Positions 43,505-52,437 of a stretch of 64,000 nt of DNA are shown here, piece by piece. This stretch comes from an uncultured Pirellulaceae bacterium (GTDB lineage: Bacteria > Planctomycetota > Planctomycetia > Pirellulales > Pirellulaceae): positions 1 to 64,000 of the forward strand of contig CALDYR010000041.1 in assembly GCA_937944405.1 (NCBI GenBank), read 5' to 3'. The translations under genes were made by a program, and so were the position numbers. How positions within the stretch are numbered: position 1 is the stretch's first letter; each line of letters opens with the position of its first letter. Below the pieces are notes generated by a model that worked only from the letters and a program-made list of their open reading frames with translations, ran no database searches and was not told where the DNA came from.

Positions 43505-45817
43505 TCAATAATCCTTGCGGCAAAAGTAAACGCACGACAGCCCGATCATCACCGCCATAAACACCAGCCCACTGGTCAGCGGGGCCCATGGGTTACGGTA
43601 TCTTGGTTTCAATCGCAGGTCGACTTCGTTGGCCGAGGACGGATCCTCCCCGTTAGCCAACCACGCCACCACTTTGTAAAATTCTCCTGGTTTGGGCCAG
43701 ACGGAGTACAACGGTTGAATCAGCCAATAGTAGAACTGTTCAACTCTTCCGTCTTCGGGCCGCGCGTACTCTAGCGCTTCAAAGTTTTCCTGGGCGTAGC
43801 GTGTCACCCAATTGCCTCGGTTGGCCACCAAAATTTCTTGATCACCAGCGATACCGATCCCCGAAATACTGCCCTGCCCTACAAAATCAGCCAGCTTCAT
43901 TTCAGCCGGTGATTGGGTATCTAATGCCCAAACTTTCCCATTGCGGTACAGCACGAAAAACCAACGGCCATCGCCGCTGGCCACGACCTGTTCGACGGCG
44001 TGATGAACTTCGGGGCGATACCCGAATAATTCTTCCAGCGTTTTCGCATTAAGCGTGATGATCTGGCCGTTCCCCAGTGCCAGCATAACCGTATCATCAG
44101 CGAAGGCTAACAGTGCGCTCATTGAGTCTGGTGCGTCGGTCTCAATTTCGATCGAACGGTCGTATCGGTATCGGCCATCTTTGTTGGCGCGAAACACAGA
44201 AAGGATTCGATTACCATAAACGGCGATTTCGTTTGTATTTTGGTTGATCGCACAGACCCCACGGGCGGCAACGGGCACGAATTTGTCAGGCCCCAATTCA
44301 ACAAAACGTTGATTGCCTCTCGGCGCAGCTGGCGTTTTTTCAGTGTTCTGTTGGCGCCCAAATCGAAAGAATTTTCCTTCCCCCGTCACAGCGATTAACC
44401 CCTCGGCACCTTGCAGGAAATCGACCGTACCGCGTGGAAAATTGCCTTCCTTCGTTAGTGGCCCGCCCCCCGGTGAAGACACCAACAATTCTTGTTGACC
44501 AAAGGAAAGCATATTGGTCATCGACGTTTGCCCCGCCACCAACCGCCCGTCGGCAGGGTTGACTAAGGGGCCAAAAGGAAGCGGGAACTCTTCCAGTCCT
44601 CCCAACCAAGACGCAGCGGACATCGGCCGCTGGTCCTGTTGTTGTTCATGAGGATAGGGAGAAGACCATCGCCGACTGCGCCCGTCCCAGTAAGTTAACT
44701 GCGACATCCGATCCAGTACGGCGATCGTTTTACCCGATTTCGCCAATTTCACGATCCGTGTGTTCTGTAATCGAGTATCTAAAAAACCATAGGTTGTCCC
44801 GACCAAAAAACAGGCTCCCCAGAACAGCAACGTCACCATGATTGCCAAAATCGTGCTGCGATAAACCAACCCCACCAAAGCCGACACCGAAAAGTAGATT
44901 CCGAAAACGACAATGTACAGCACGATGCTGAACAGGATTGCATTCTCCCAAACCCCCAACGCCAATCCCAACCACAACCAAACGCCAGTGAACAAGTACG
45001 TCGCACAAATCGAAATAAACACGCAACCACCAAGAAACTTTGCCAAAAACAGTCCCCAACGCGAAACGGGTTTACTTAACAACAAATTTAGTGCCCCCGG
45101 TTCAAAGGTTTCCGGAATCACGCTGGCGGTAACAACGATCGCCACAGCCAGCCCAATGGACAACACGAACTTATCCAAGACACCGGGAATATATGCCGCG
45201 ATCCCCGATGCGAATTGGGATTTACTGGCGGCAAAACTATCAAGAAACTCTAAACCCCATGGCCCGTAATAAGCCGTCATGGATGTCGTATCGCCACGAT
45301 CAATAAAGGGTTCAAATAATTTAGCGATGACGATGCGGTTGAAGCGCCGCTGAGCATCCCTATTGCGGCTGGTTACATTTTTGTCGGGTTGCGGTTTTTC
45401 ATTCAATTTCAAAACGCTAAGATCGACACCGGCGAAGAAATCAGGCTGCGCGATGATGTTATTAAGCTCGCCGATCAGTTCGCGGAACACCTCTAAACTG
45501 CGCTTCGTTGGGTTGTTACGTTTACCACCGGACGGATCAAAGGATGCCAGATCTTCACGAAGTCCTTGCGGAAGCTCCTCCCTGACCCGAACCATCAACG
45601 ACTCCTGCCCGTCGTTGCCGTCGAACAAACGCTGGTTGATTGAACCAAATTGTTGAATGTAGTTGGACGGAATTAGTTTCCAGTCCACCGATTCGCGATA
45701 ATGCAACGGCGCCACGGCCATCAACAGCAGCGTAATCAACCCCAACAACACATACAGCACCTTAGACGCCCAAGCGGCGCGAAAGGAGTCTTTGATAATG
45801 GCAAAATACGGCCGCAT
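43505..45817 (-). CDS. ABC-2 type permease with large extracytoplasmic domain
   Basis: 770 aa. Residues ~1-345 contain about six membrane helices typical of ABC-2 permeases (ATASVIPETFEPGALNLLLSKPVSRWGLFLAKF). Residues ~360-700 are soluble, with repeated beta-strand phrases (IGIAGDQEILVANRGNWVTRYA, LIAVTGEGKFFRFG) suggesting a beta-propeller-like domain. A last membrane helix (PLTSGLVFMAVMIGLSCVYF) ends the protein. The start is 3 nt after the ATPase stop. Substrate unknown; the added domain is unusual for the family. Confidence 0.8.
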   Translation of the reverse strand: MRPYFAIIKDSFRAAWASKVLYVLLGLITLLLMAVAPLHYRESVDWKLIPSNYIQQFGSINQRLFDGNDGQESLMVRVREELPQGLREDLASFDPSGGKRNNPTKRSLEVFRELIGELNNIIAQPDFFAGVDLSVLKLNEKPQPDKNVTSRNRDAQRRFNRIVIAKLFEPFIDRGDTTSMTAYYGPWGLEFLDSFAASKSQFASGIAAYIPGVLDKFVLSIGLAVAIVVTASVIPETFEPGALNLLLSKPVSRWGLFLAKFLGGCVFISICATYLFTGVWLWLGLALGVWENAILFSIVLYIVVFGIYFSVSALVGLVYRSTILAIMVTLLFWGACFLVGTTYGFLDTRLQNTRIVKLAKSGKTIAVLDRMSQLTYWDGRSRRWSSPYPHEQQQDQRPMSAASWLGGLEEFPLPFGPLVNPADGRLVAGQTSMTNMLSFGQQELLVSSPGGGPLTKEGNFPRGTVDFLQGAEGLIAVTGEGKFFRFGRQQNTEKTPAAPRGNQRFVELGPDKFVPVAARGVCAINQNTNEIAVYGNRILSVFRANKDGRYRYDRSIEIETDAPDSMSALLAFADDTVMLALGNGQIITLNAKTLEELFGYRPEVHHAVEQVVASGDGRWFFVLYRNGKVWALDTQSPAEMKLADFVGQGSISGIGIAGDQEILVANRGNWVTRYAQENFEALEYARPEDGRVEQFYYWLIQPLYSVWPKPGEFYKVVAWLANGEDPSSANEVDLRLKPRYRNPWAPLTSGLVFMAVMIGLSCVYFCRKDY

Positions 45818-45820
45818 ACT

Positions 45821-46963
45821 CTACTCCCCGATCAATTTTAAGAAGACGTCTTCGAGGTTCAGTTTCTGAGGAACCAACCGCACAACACTGATGTTCTTAC
45901 TGCGCAAGCGGTCGACGAATTGGTCGACTTGACTTTGGTTTGCAAATTCAATGCGACAGGTCTGGTTTTTGGGAGACGTTTGGCGGGTCACCTCCAAGGA
46001 GATACTCTTACCGGACTGTTCGCCGACACTGTTAGCGATTACGGGCAGATCATCGAGTTCACCGCTAAGTTCGATATCAGCGATAATGGAACTGCCTGCC
46101 CCCGCCACGGCATCACCGATCGTGGCAACATCGCCACAGAACCGCAGCACACCGCGGTCAAGAATCGCGACCGAATCGCAAATCATTTCGACCTCTTGGA
46201 GGAGATGGCTGTTGAGAAAAATCGTAACCCCTGATTCCCGTAATCGTGCGATGATCTCCCGCATCTCAGCGCGGGCGCGCGGGTCCAAACCATCGGTTGG
46301 TTCATCCAACATTAACAGTTCCGGATCATGCAGCAACGCTTGAGCCAAACCTAATCGTTGGAGCATGCCTTTAGAAAAATTTTTGACGGACTCTTTTTCC
46401 CGTCCCTTCAGTCCGACCAAGGACAACAGCGTGTCCTGTTTTTCACGGATCACGCCATTGGGCACGTTACTAAGATTGCCATACAGCTCCAACGCCGTCA
46501 GCGCCGTCAAATGAGGACTGATACGAAGATGTTCCGGCAGGTATCCCACGTGACTGCGTCCCGCGATGCTACCCGCGGGGTGCCCCATCAGCTTCGCCGC
46601 CCCAGATGTTTTGCTGATGATGCCCAAAAGGATTTTCACAAAGGTCGTCTTGCCGGCCCCATTGGGACCTAGCAATCCAAACACTTCGCCCCGTCGAACT
46701 TCAAAAGTCACGCCTTTGAGGGCTTCGAATTTTTCCCCGAACAACATCCCTGAACGATAAGTTTTACGAAGTAAGTGCGCCTCGATCGCCGAGCCCTTGG
46801 CGTCAACCGCCCCGACGGGCGCAGGTTTTGCTTCGGGAACGACATTCGGTTTGGCGGAGTTAGTTTTATCAATCAATTTTGAAACGGTGGCTGAGTTTTT
46901 GACGGGGCTGAGTTTTTTTAATCGCAGTCTGATCGGACGCACCTTCACCCACCCGGCAGTCAC
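45821..46963 (-). CDS. ABC transporter ATP-binding protein (ABC-2 exporter)
   Basis: 380 aa. Walker A GLLGPNGAGKTTFVKIL, signature FSKGMLQRLGLAQAL, Walker B LLMLDEPTDGLDP and H-loop LNSHLL are clear. It powers the permease encoded directly after it. About 55 residues precede the ABC domain and the start is a GTG with no early ATG, so the true N-terminus is uncertain. The ~80 residues after the H-loop form the extra C-terminal domain common in ABC-2 ATPases. Confidence 0.88.
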   Translation of the reverse strand: MTAGWVKVRPIRLRLKKLSPVKNSATVSKLIDKTNSAKPNVVPEAKPAPVGAVDAKGSAIEAHLLRKTYRSGMLFGEKFEALKGVTFEVRRGEVFGLLGPNGAGKTTFVKILLGIISKTSGAAKLMGHPAGSIAGRSHVGYLPEHLRISPHLTALTALELYGNLSNVPNGVIREKQDTLLSLVGLKGREKESVKNFSKGMLQRLGLAQALLHDPELLMLDEPTDGLDPRARAEMREIIARLRESGVTIFLNSHLLQEVEMICDSVAILDRGVLRFCGDVATIGDAVAGAGSSIIADIELSGELDDLPVIANSVGEQSGKSISLEVTRQTSPKNQTCRIEFANQSQVDQFVDRLRSKNISVVRLVPQKLNLEDVFLKLIGE

Positions 46964-47015
46964 GAGAGCGCGTAGTTTCTGATTGCCGGTCGCAGCGCTG
47001 CAAAACCTCTAGGTA

Positions 47016-47151
47016 CCTAGCGCTTTGTCAAAGCTAAAAGTGGGGCTTGGCAACATGAGCCGTTTTGGCGATCGCCACGATTATTGCGTGTTCAACGGTG
47101 GCGATCGCCAAAACGGCTCATCCAAAAATTAAGCTTTGACAAAGGACTAGG
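47016..47151. repeat. 136-bp inverted-repeat element (MITE-like)
   Basis: Outer arms of 20 bp (CCTAGCGCTTTGTCAAAGCT and its complement with two mismatches) enclose inner arms of 24 bp that are perfect (ATGAGCCGTTTTGGCGATCGCCAC, 47055-47078 with 47098-47121). The loop is 19 bp. CTAG lies at both ends and could be a 4-bp target duplication, although CTAG is itself palindromic. No ORF inside. Confidence 0.75.
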
Positions 47152-47309
47152 CCGGCCCAAGGGCACGTTATTTTCGCCTACTGAAACAATTTCGCCTACC
47201 CGTTGGCACCGCGACCGCAGTAAAGCAACACGATGACGTTGGTTCTTTTCGGGACGTTGTGGCATCCTGTACGCCTAAAGCTTGCCTTTTCTCCGGTAAA
47301 TTCTCCAAG

Positions 47310-47364
47310 AAATGTAATGGGAATTCGGGCCCGTCCCACGACGATAGTGAAGCTTGCCATTAAA
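47310..47364 (-). repeat. Dispersed palindromic element, copy C (deleted form)
   Basis: Reverse strand reads AATGGCAAGCTTCACTATCG, TCGTGGGACGGGCCCGAATT, CCCATTACATTTC. It matches copy B at both ends but lacks the hairpin loop, as if one arm and the loop were deleted. Confidence 0.6.
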
Positions 47365-47466
47365 ATCCGAGAAGCGCCATGACGATTGGCACATTCTGGT
47401 TTTAATGACTATAAACAGGTTGACTAAGTTTCTGAATTCATAAACCGCTAATCCCCCGAGCCCTCT

Positions 47467-48624
47467 TTGTCTGTCCAACGCGCTATTCATTCGATCGTTT
47501 TTGAAACCTCTCCCTACGGCAGTGTGGACGCGATTGTCGAACACGACTCGCGCGCGGTTTATTTTTACCTTAACGAGAACCCAGCGTCGCGCGAACGGTC
47601 GGGGCGATTTGGGATGCGCGCCTGTTGGGTGCGGAACCTTGAAAAAGGGCCTCATGTCATCAACATCGACGAAATGCAAGCCGGTATCGCGACGATGCTG
47701 CCGCGTCACGATTGCATCGATCCCGAACTTCAACACCTGCCAACGGCTGACACGCTGAAAATCGTCTGGCTGGAAGAGGGCACCGGGGCGGCCCTGATTG
47801 AGCAATCTCAGGAGGATCAAACCGAAACCATCATCGCCGTCATACCGCCCTGGAGTGGGATCGACGGGTTTCATGGTTACGCATCCAACTGCGCAAACGA
47901 AACCGATGTTTGTTGGCCACTGCCGGACAATCCGCGGTTAATGAAACGGATCGAAAACGCACGGCAATTTTGGGATTCGTGGCAGGCGACTCCCACCGCC
48001 GCCCCGCAACCCCCGTGGGAAGCTCGTCTCCCGGCGATCATCGCCAGCCACGACCAACGTTTTTCTGCGACACCGGAACAAAGAATCGAAAGAGAAGTTC
48101 CCGGCCAACATTTTCCGATCCTGAAAATCTTGCAATACCAGACCCCAAAACACGACGTACTGATTACCGCAGGGCTATCGATCTTTCCGCAACCGGCGGT
48201 GGAAATGTTTGTTGAAAATCCGTCGGAACTCCGACGGATCGAAATCGCACTCTTGCTGCCACGCGCTCCGCGCCCCCAAAACGGGCCGGCTGAATCACTG
48301 CCGATTGAATCACTGCCGGCTGAAACCTTTAACCAGCTTGCGGGACTCGCGTTATATCCTTGGCAACACTTCACGTGGCTGGGGCCGGGACATAGCTGCG
48401 ACTTCCCGACCGCCGACGGCGAGGTTGGATTGCTGCTCAACGATTCTGATGGCAGCCAAATCGCGAACCTCTCTGCTCAGAAAATATCTGATTATCGAGA
48501 CGACGCTGTTGAGGTAATTTGGCTCAAGAGCATTTCAAAGGCCGACCACGACAAACTAAAATCTCAATCGTTGTCAGTGAGCGCTCTTGTTGCCAAAAAC
48601 ACAGATCGAGCGTCACCCGATTAG
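47467..48624 (+). CDS. SUFU-domain protein with N-terminal extension
   Basis: 385 aa, TTG start, no signal peptide. The C-terminal ~190 residues resemble the suppressor-of-fused (SUFU) domain of bacteria: HDVLITAGLSIFPQPAVEMF, ELRRIEIALLLP, LAGLALYPWQHFTWLGPGHS, VIWLKSISKADHDKL. The first ~160 residues (SPYGSVDAIVEHDSRAVYFYLNENP, GRFGMRACWVRNL) form a separate domain I do not recognise. Bacterial SUFU proteins often serve as immunity or regulatory partners of toxins; no toxin is adjacent here, so its role is unknown. A GPAESLPIESLPAE stretch shows a small internal duplication. Confidence 0.7.
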   Translation: MSVQRAIHSIVFETSPYGSVDAIVEHDSRAVYFYLNENPASRERSGRFGMRACWVRNLEKGPHVINIDEMQAGIATMLPRHDCIDPELQHLPTADTLKIVWLEEGTGAALIEQSQEDQTETIIAVIPPWSGIDGFHGYASNCANETDVCWPLPDNPRLMKRIENARQFWDSWQATPTAAPQPPWEARLPAIIASHDQRFSATPEQRIEREVPGQHFPILKILQYQTPKHDVLITAGLSIFPQPAVEMFVENPSELRRIEIALLLPRAPRPQNGPAESLPIESLPAETFNQLAGLALYPWQHFTWLGPGHSCDFPTADGEVGLLLNDSDGSQIANLSAQKISDYRDDAVEVIWLKSISKADHDKLKSQSLSVSALVAKNTDRASPD

Positions 48625-48651
48625 TCGCTGCTATATGCTTTACGCAGAAAC

Positions 48652-48665
48652 CTGTTTAAAAACAG
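48652..48665. terminator. Weak hairpin downstream of the SUFU gene
   Basis: CTGTTT-AA-AAACAG, extendable by GC pairs, 28 nt after the stop. There is no good T-run, so the terminator role is doubtful. Confidence 0.25.
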
Positions 48666-49107
48666 CCTGCCTTTCGTTGTGGTCCTTGGGCGCATTAGTT
48701 GGCCGCGAGATGTTTTGTGGCCGGTGGGTCAATCGCGGCGGGGGTGCTACCTAGATCGGCTAACGGATCCTTCGGCCTTCGAAATTTACCCCCGTTGGGG
48801 AAATGCTTGCCACGCCAACCACACTCCAACAAGAACCGAAAGTAGGCGGTTGACCCTTGCGGCGACTTTGGCTATCATCCGCTTATGATTCGGAAACCCA
48901 AATACGCGAGTCACCATCACAACCTTTGGTAAAAAGAGGTGGTTCGTTTTGCGATGAGACAATGTTGCAGTCAAGCAATTTTGCGATAAAGCACACAGAA
49001 CGTTGGCCACTTCGGTCAACGTTTTTTTCGTGCACCGACGCGACTGGTTAACGACGACCGAAAGCCTGATTTTCACGACCAAAAATCTTTCGAAAGTTTG
49101 ATGAACA
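48666..49107. other. Intergenic region, no supported gene
   Basis: About 440 bp before hisG. A 98-aa minus-strand ORF is present but has no family features. I see no his leader peptide with a histidine run. Confidence 0.5.
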
Positions 49108-49983
49108 ATGCCGGATCTACACGATCAAAATAAAATGCGAGTGGCCCTCCCCAAGGGACGCATGTTTGACGAAATTGTCTCGTTGCTCCAAGGGGCGGGA
49201 ATTTCGATCCGCAATTCCGAACGCGGTTACCGCCCAACCCTTTCTCTGCCGAACTACGACGCGAAAATTCTCAAACCACGCAACGTGATTTCGATGCTGG
49301 CTGCGGGGGCGAGAGACTTTGGGTTTGCCGGTGCTGACTGGATCTACGAAATGGGCGTCGAACTGGTCGAAGTCCTCAACACCGAACTCAACCCCGTACG
49401 TCTGGTGGTCGCTGCACCGCATGAAGTGCTGATCGATGGGGCGCTGCCCAAACGGCACTTAGTGATCGCGTCGGAATATCCACGCATGGCAGAAGACTGG
49501 ATCAAAAAAGATAACTTAGACGCCGAAGTCCTCACCACCTACGGCGCGACCGAAGTCTTCCCGCCTGAAGACGCGGATTTAATCATCGACAACACCGCCA
49601 CCGGTTCAACCCTCCGCGCTAACGGTTTGGTCATCATCGATGAAATCATGAAATCATCAACTCGGATGTATGCGTCCAAAGACGCGATGGCACACCCCGA
49701 AAAGAAACAGCAAATCGAAGACTTCGCGATGCTGATCGACGCAGTGCTCAAGGCTCGCACACGCGTGATGATGGACCTCAACGTCTCCAGCGACAACCTC
49801 GACGCGGTATTGAATTGCCTGCCCTCGATGCGACAACCCACCGTTTCGCCACTAAGTGATTCAGGATGGTTTGCCGTCCGATCGGCGGTGCCACGAAAGA
49901 AGCTGGCGGTGATCATCCCCAAGCTAAAAAACAGCGGCGCCTGCGACATCGTCACGACTTCCGCAGAACAACTGATTTCTTAG
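49108..49983 (+). CDS. hisG: ATP phosphoribosyltransferase (long form)
   Basis: First committed enzyme of histidine synthesis, joining ATP and PRPP. 291 aa, the long HisG_L type with a C-terminal regulatory ACT-like domain (~215-291) and so no need for HisZ. Visible are VALPKGRM, GFAGADWIYEMG and the PRPP loop DLIIDNTATGSTLRANGL. An alternative ATG at 49135 would remove 9 residues. The hisC-hisB fusion follows 41 bp later. Confidence 0.95.
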   Translation: MPDLHDQNKMRVALPKGRMFDEIVSLLQGAGISIRNSERGYRPTLSLPNYDAKILKPRNVISMLAAGARDFGFAGADWIYEMGVELVEVLNTELNPVRLVVAAPHEVLIDGALPKRHLVIASEYPRMAEDWIKKDNLDAEVLTTYGATEVFPPEDADLIIDNTATGSTLRANGLVIIDEIMKSSTRMYASKDAMAHPEKKQQIEDFAMLIDAVLKARTRVMMDLNVSSDNLDAVLNCLPSMRQPTVSPLSDSGWFAVRSAVPRKKLAVIIPKLKNSGACDIVTTSAEQLIS

Positions 49984-50024
49984 TTTGATTCTCACCTCTA
50001 TTTTCTTTGTGTTGCTGAAATTAT

Positions 50025-51695
50025 ATGGCTTATAACCCGCCAGCATTTAAACACGAAATTACGCTGCAATTATCGCGTAACGAATCGACGTGCCCAATTG
50101 AGGATCTGCCCCAACAACTATCGGCGCAGTCCTCTTTGGTGTCGCGCTATCCCGACCACCTGCCATTGCAATCGGCGATTGCAAATTGGGTGGGGGTGGA
50201 AACGGACAGAATTGTCGTCACCGCCGGCGGGGACGACGCAATCGACAGAATCATGCGTCGTTCGATCACCACCGAACGCCCCAACGTTGTCTGCCACGCC
50301 CCCTCTTTTGAAATGATCAACGTCTACGCCGGAAACTACGGGGGCAACCTGTTAGAAACGGTTTGGCAGTCCGGAGATTTTCCGTTCGAACAATTCTGTG
50401 CCAACATCGACTCCCAGACCGCGATCGTCTGCGTCGTATCGCCCAACAACCCAACCGGCGGGGTGGTCGCGACGGAACAAATTTTACAAATCGCAACGTT
50501 AGCCAAACAAAATGGCGCGATGCTGTTGGTGGATAATGCCTACATTGAATTTGCCGACCAAGATCCCACCGCAACGCTAACGGCGAATGAAAACATTGGA
50601 ATCATCCGCACCTTCTCCAAAGCGTGGGGATTGGCCGGATTGCGGGTCGGTTATTTAATCGCGCCCTCGGCATCCTACGCCACGACGATCCGCGATACCG
50701 CCGGGCCGTTCCCCGTTTCGTCGGTTTCTCTGGAAACCGCGCGCACCGCGATCTCGGATCACCAAAACGCGATGCGATCTGGTTTGGCAATGGTCCGCCA
50801 AATTCGGTCTATCTTGATGACGTTACTGACAGATTGCGGTGCCAAACCGCTGCCTTCAGGTGGTAATTTCATCCTAGCCCAATTCGATGATGCCGACGCG
50901 GTTTGGGAGAAACTGGTAGAATCGGGAGTAGGAGTGCGGAAGTTTCCCGGTGCAGCGCTACTAGAGAATCGAATACGCATCACAGTGCCAACCACCGTCG
51001 GAGACTACCTGCAATTGGCCAACGGAATCTGCGCTGCAACCACCAGCGATCCTGAACTGGCCAAAGCGCGAATCACGGAACTCAAACGCCCACCGATTGA
51101 CGGTCCAACAGGCGCCAACCGAGTCGCATCGACCGACCGCGAAACCAAAGAGACTAAAATTGATATCGAACTCAACCTCGACGGTACCGGACAGGTCGAA
51201 GTTTCGACCGGGATTGGGTTCATGGACCATATGCTGACCGCGTTGGCGTTTCACAGCAAAATCGATTTAAAGTTGATCTGCGACGGCGACCTTCACATCG
51301 ACGACCACCACACCGCCGAAGACTGCGCATTGGCATTAGGCACCGCGATCGACCAAGCGTTAGGGCCGCGCAGAGGGATTCAGCGTTTCGGTTCGGCCTA
51401 CGCGCCGTTGGATGAAGCGTTGGCTCGAACGGTTATCGATCTCAGCGGTCGTCCGTGGCCTGAAATTCACTTAGGACTCGAACGTGAAATGGTCGGCACT
51501 TGGGCGTGCGAGAACATTACTCACTTTTTCCAATCGCTTGCGATGACCCTTAAATGCAGCCTCCACGTCGACGTCATCCGAGGCACCAATGATCACCACC
51601 GCGCCGAAGCCGCGTTTAAGTCTTGTGCAAAAGCGCTCCGTGAAGCCCTAACCCGAACCTCGGGCGACGTCCCCAGTACCAAGGGTGTACTTTAA
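50025..51695 (+). CDS. hisCB: Fused histidinol-phosphate aminotransferase / imidazoleglycerol-phosphate dehydratase
   Basis: 556 aa in one unbroken frame. Residues ~1-345 are HisC: VSPNNPTGGVV, LVDNAYIEFAD and the PLP lysine in RTFSKAWGLAGLRVGY. After a short linker, residues ~365-556 are HisB dehydratase: STGIGFMDHMLTALAFHSK, HIDDHHTAEDCALALG, and NDHHRAEAAFKSCAKALR with its Mn-binding histidines. It would perform dehydration of imidazoleglycerol phosphate and the following transamination, two consecutive steps. No HisB phosphatase domain is present, so histidinol phosphatase must be separate. hisG is directly upstream. Confidence 0.92.
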   Translation: MAYNPPAFKHEITLQLSRNESTCPIEDLPQQLSAQSSLVSRYPDHLPLQSAIANWVGVETDRIVVTAGGDDAIDRIMRRSITTERPNVVCHAPSFEMINVYAGNYGGNLLETVWQSGDFPFEQFCANIDSQTAIVCVVSPNNPTGGVVATEQILQIATLAKQNGAMLLVDNAYIEFADQDPTATLTANENIGIIRTFSKAWGLAGLRVGYLIAPSASYATTIRDTAGPFPVSSVSLETARTAISDHQNAMRSGLAMVRQIRSILMTLLTDCGAKPLPSGGNFILAQFDDADAVWEKLVESGVGVRKFPGAALLENRIRITVPTTVGDYLQLANGICAATTSDPELAKARITELKRPPIDGPTGANRVASTDRETKETKIDIELNLDGTGQVEVSTGIGFMDHMLTALAFHSKIDLKLICDGDLHIDDHHTAEDCALALGTAIDQALGPRRGIQRFGSAYAPLDEALARTVIDLSGRPWPEIHLGLEREMVGTWACENITHFFQSLAMTLKCSLHVDVIRGTNDHHRAEAAFKSCAKALREALTRTSGDVPSTKGVL

Positions 51696-51713
51696 GCAAG
51701 GGTTTTAACACGC

Positions 51714-51741
51714 CCCATAGAGAACATCCCATAGAGAACGT
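51714..51741. repeat. 14-bp tandem duplication after hisCB
   Basis: CCCATAGAGAACAT and CCCATAGAGAACGT in direct succession, 18 bp after the stop. Confidence 0.75.
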
Positions 51742-51833
51742 AATAGGGCCGCAACTGCACACCTCAAGGAAGCTAAATACTGGCTCCTTCAAAAGGATTT
51801 TCCGAAACGAATTCCAGTCCCCAAACCAATCCC

Positions 51834-52322
51834 ATGCAAGAATTCACTGGTAGAACCCCTTCAGTAGCGGGTAAACGTTTCGCGCTCGTAGTTTCGAACT
51901 ATTACGAAAACATCACCCATAAACTGCGGGACGGTGCGATCAAAACATTGACCGATGCTGGCGTGGCGGAATCTGACATCGCAACCCTTTGGACGCCGGG
52001 ATCGTGGGAACTGCCGGCGGCCACGCTACGGGCGCTAAAATCTGGGAATTTCGACGCCGTGGTCATCTTGGGCTGTGTAATTAAAGGTCAGACCACCCAC
52101 GACCAGCACATCAACGCCGCCATCAGCAACGGCATCGCCGAACTAACGTTGCAATTTGACGTGCCCATTGGGTTCGGGTTACTGACCTGCAACACGCTGC
52201 AACAGGCGCTCGACCGTTCCGGCGGATCGGTCGGCAACAAGGGCGTCGAAGCGGCTCAAGCGGCAGTACATATGGCGCAAATGTTTGACGAATTTGCCAC
52301 GATCACGAAAAATAGTCTTTGA
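51834..52322 (+). CDS. ribH: 6,7-dimethyl-8-ribityllumazine synthase
   Basis: Condenses the ribityl-aminouracil with dihydroxybutanone phosphate in riboflavin synthesis. 162 aa. VVSNYYENITHKLRDGA, TPGSWELPAATLRAL, VVILGCVIKGQTTHDQHI (catalytic His) and GFGLLTCNTLQQALDRSGG are intact. I see no FMN riboswitch in the preceding 140 bp. It is followed by nusB, a frequent pairing. Confidence 0.95.
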   Translation: MQEFTGRTPSVAGKRFALVVSNYYENITHKLRDGAIKTLTDAGVAESDIATLWTPGSWELPAATLRALKSGNFDAVVILGCVIKGQTTHDQHINAAISNGIAELTLQFDVPIGFGLLTCNTLQQALDRSGGSVGNKGVEAAQAAVHMAQMFDEFATITKNSL

Positions 52323-52437
52323 ATGTCGACCGGCAATCACGCCTCCCCTAATTTCCGATCGCGCGACAATCGCGTAAGATGCCAGTGCGCACAATTGTGC
52401 GTTTTCTTTGACCTCCCTAGTACGCACGAACCTGTCC

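Larger units (their letters stand above)
46964..47466. other. Divergent promoter region holding a large inverted repeat and a repeat copy
   Basis: About 500 bp between the divergent ABC exporter and SUFU genes. It contains the 136-bp inverted repeat and dispersed-element copy C; I see no gene. Confidence 0.55.

Noticed and set aside
47275-47874. 199-aa minus-strand ORF
   Set aside because: Antisense to the SUFU gene and across repeat copy C.
49539-49955. 138-aa minus-strand ORF
   Set aside because: Shadow of hisG.
51696-51833. FMN riboswitch upstream of ribH
   Set aside because: No RFN-element conserved blocks seen in the 140-bp leader.
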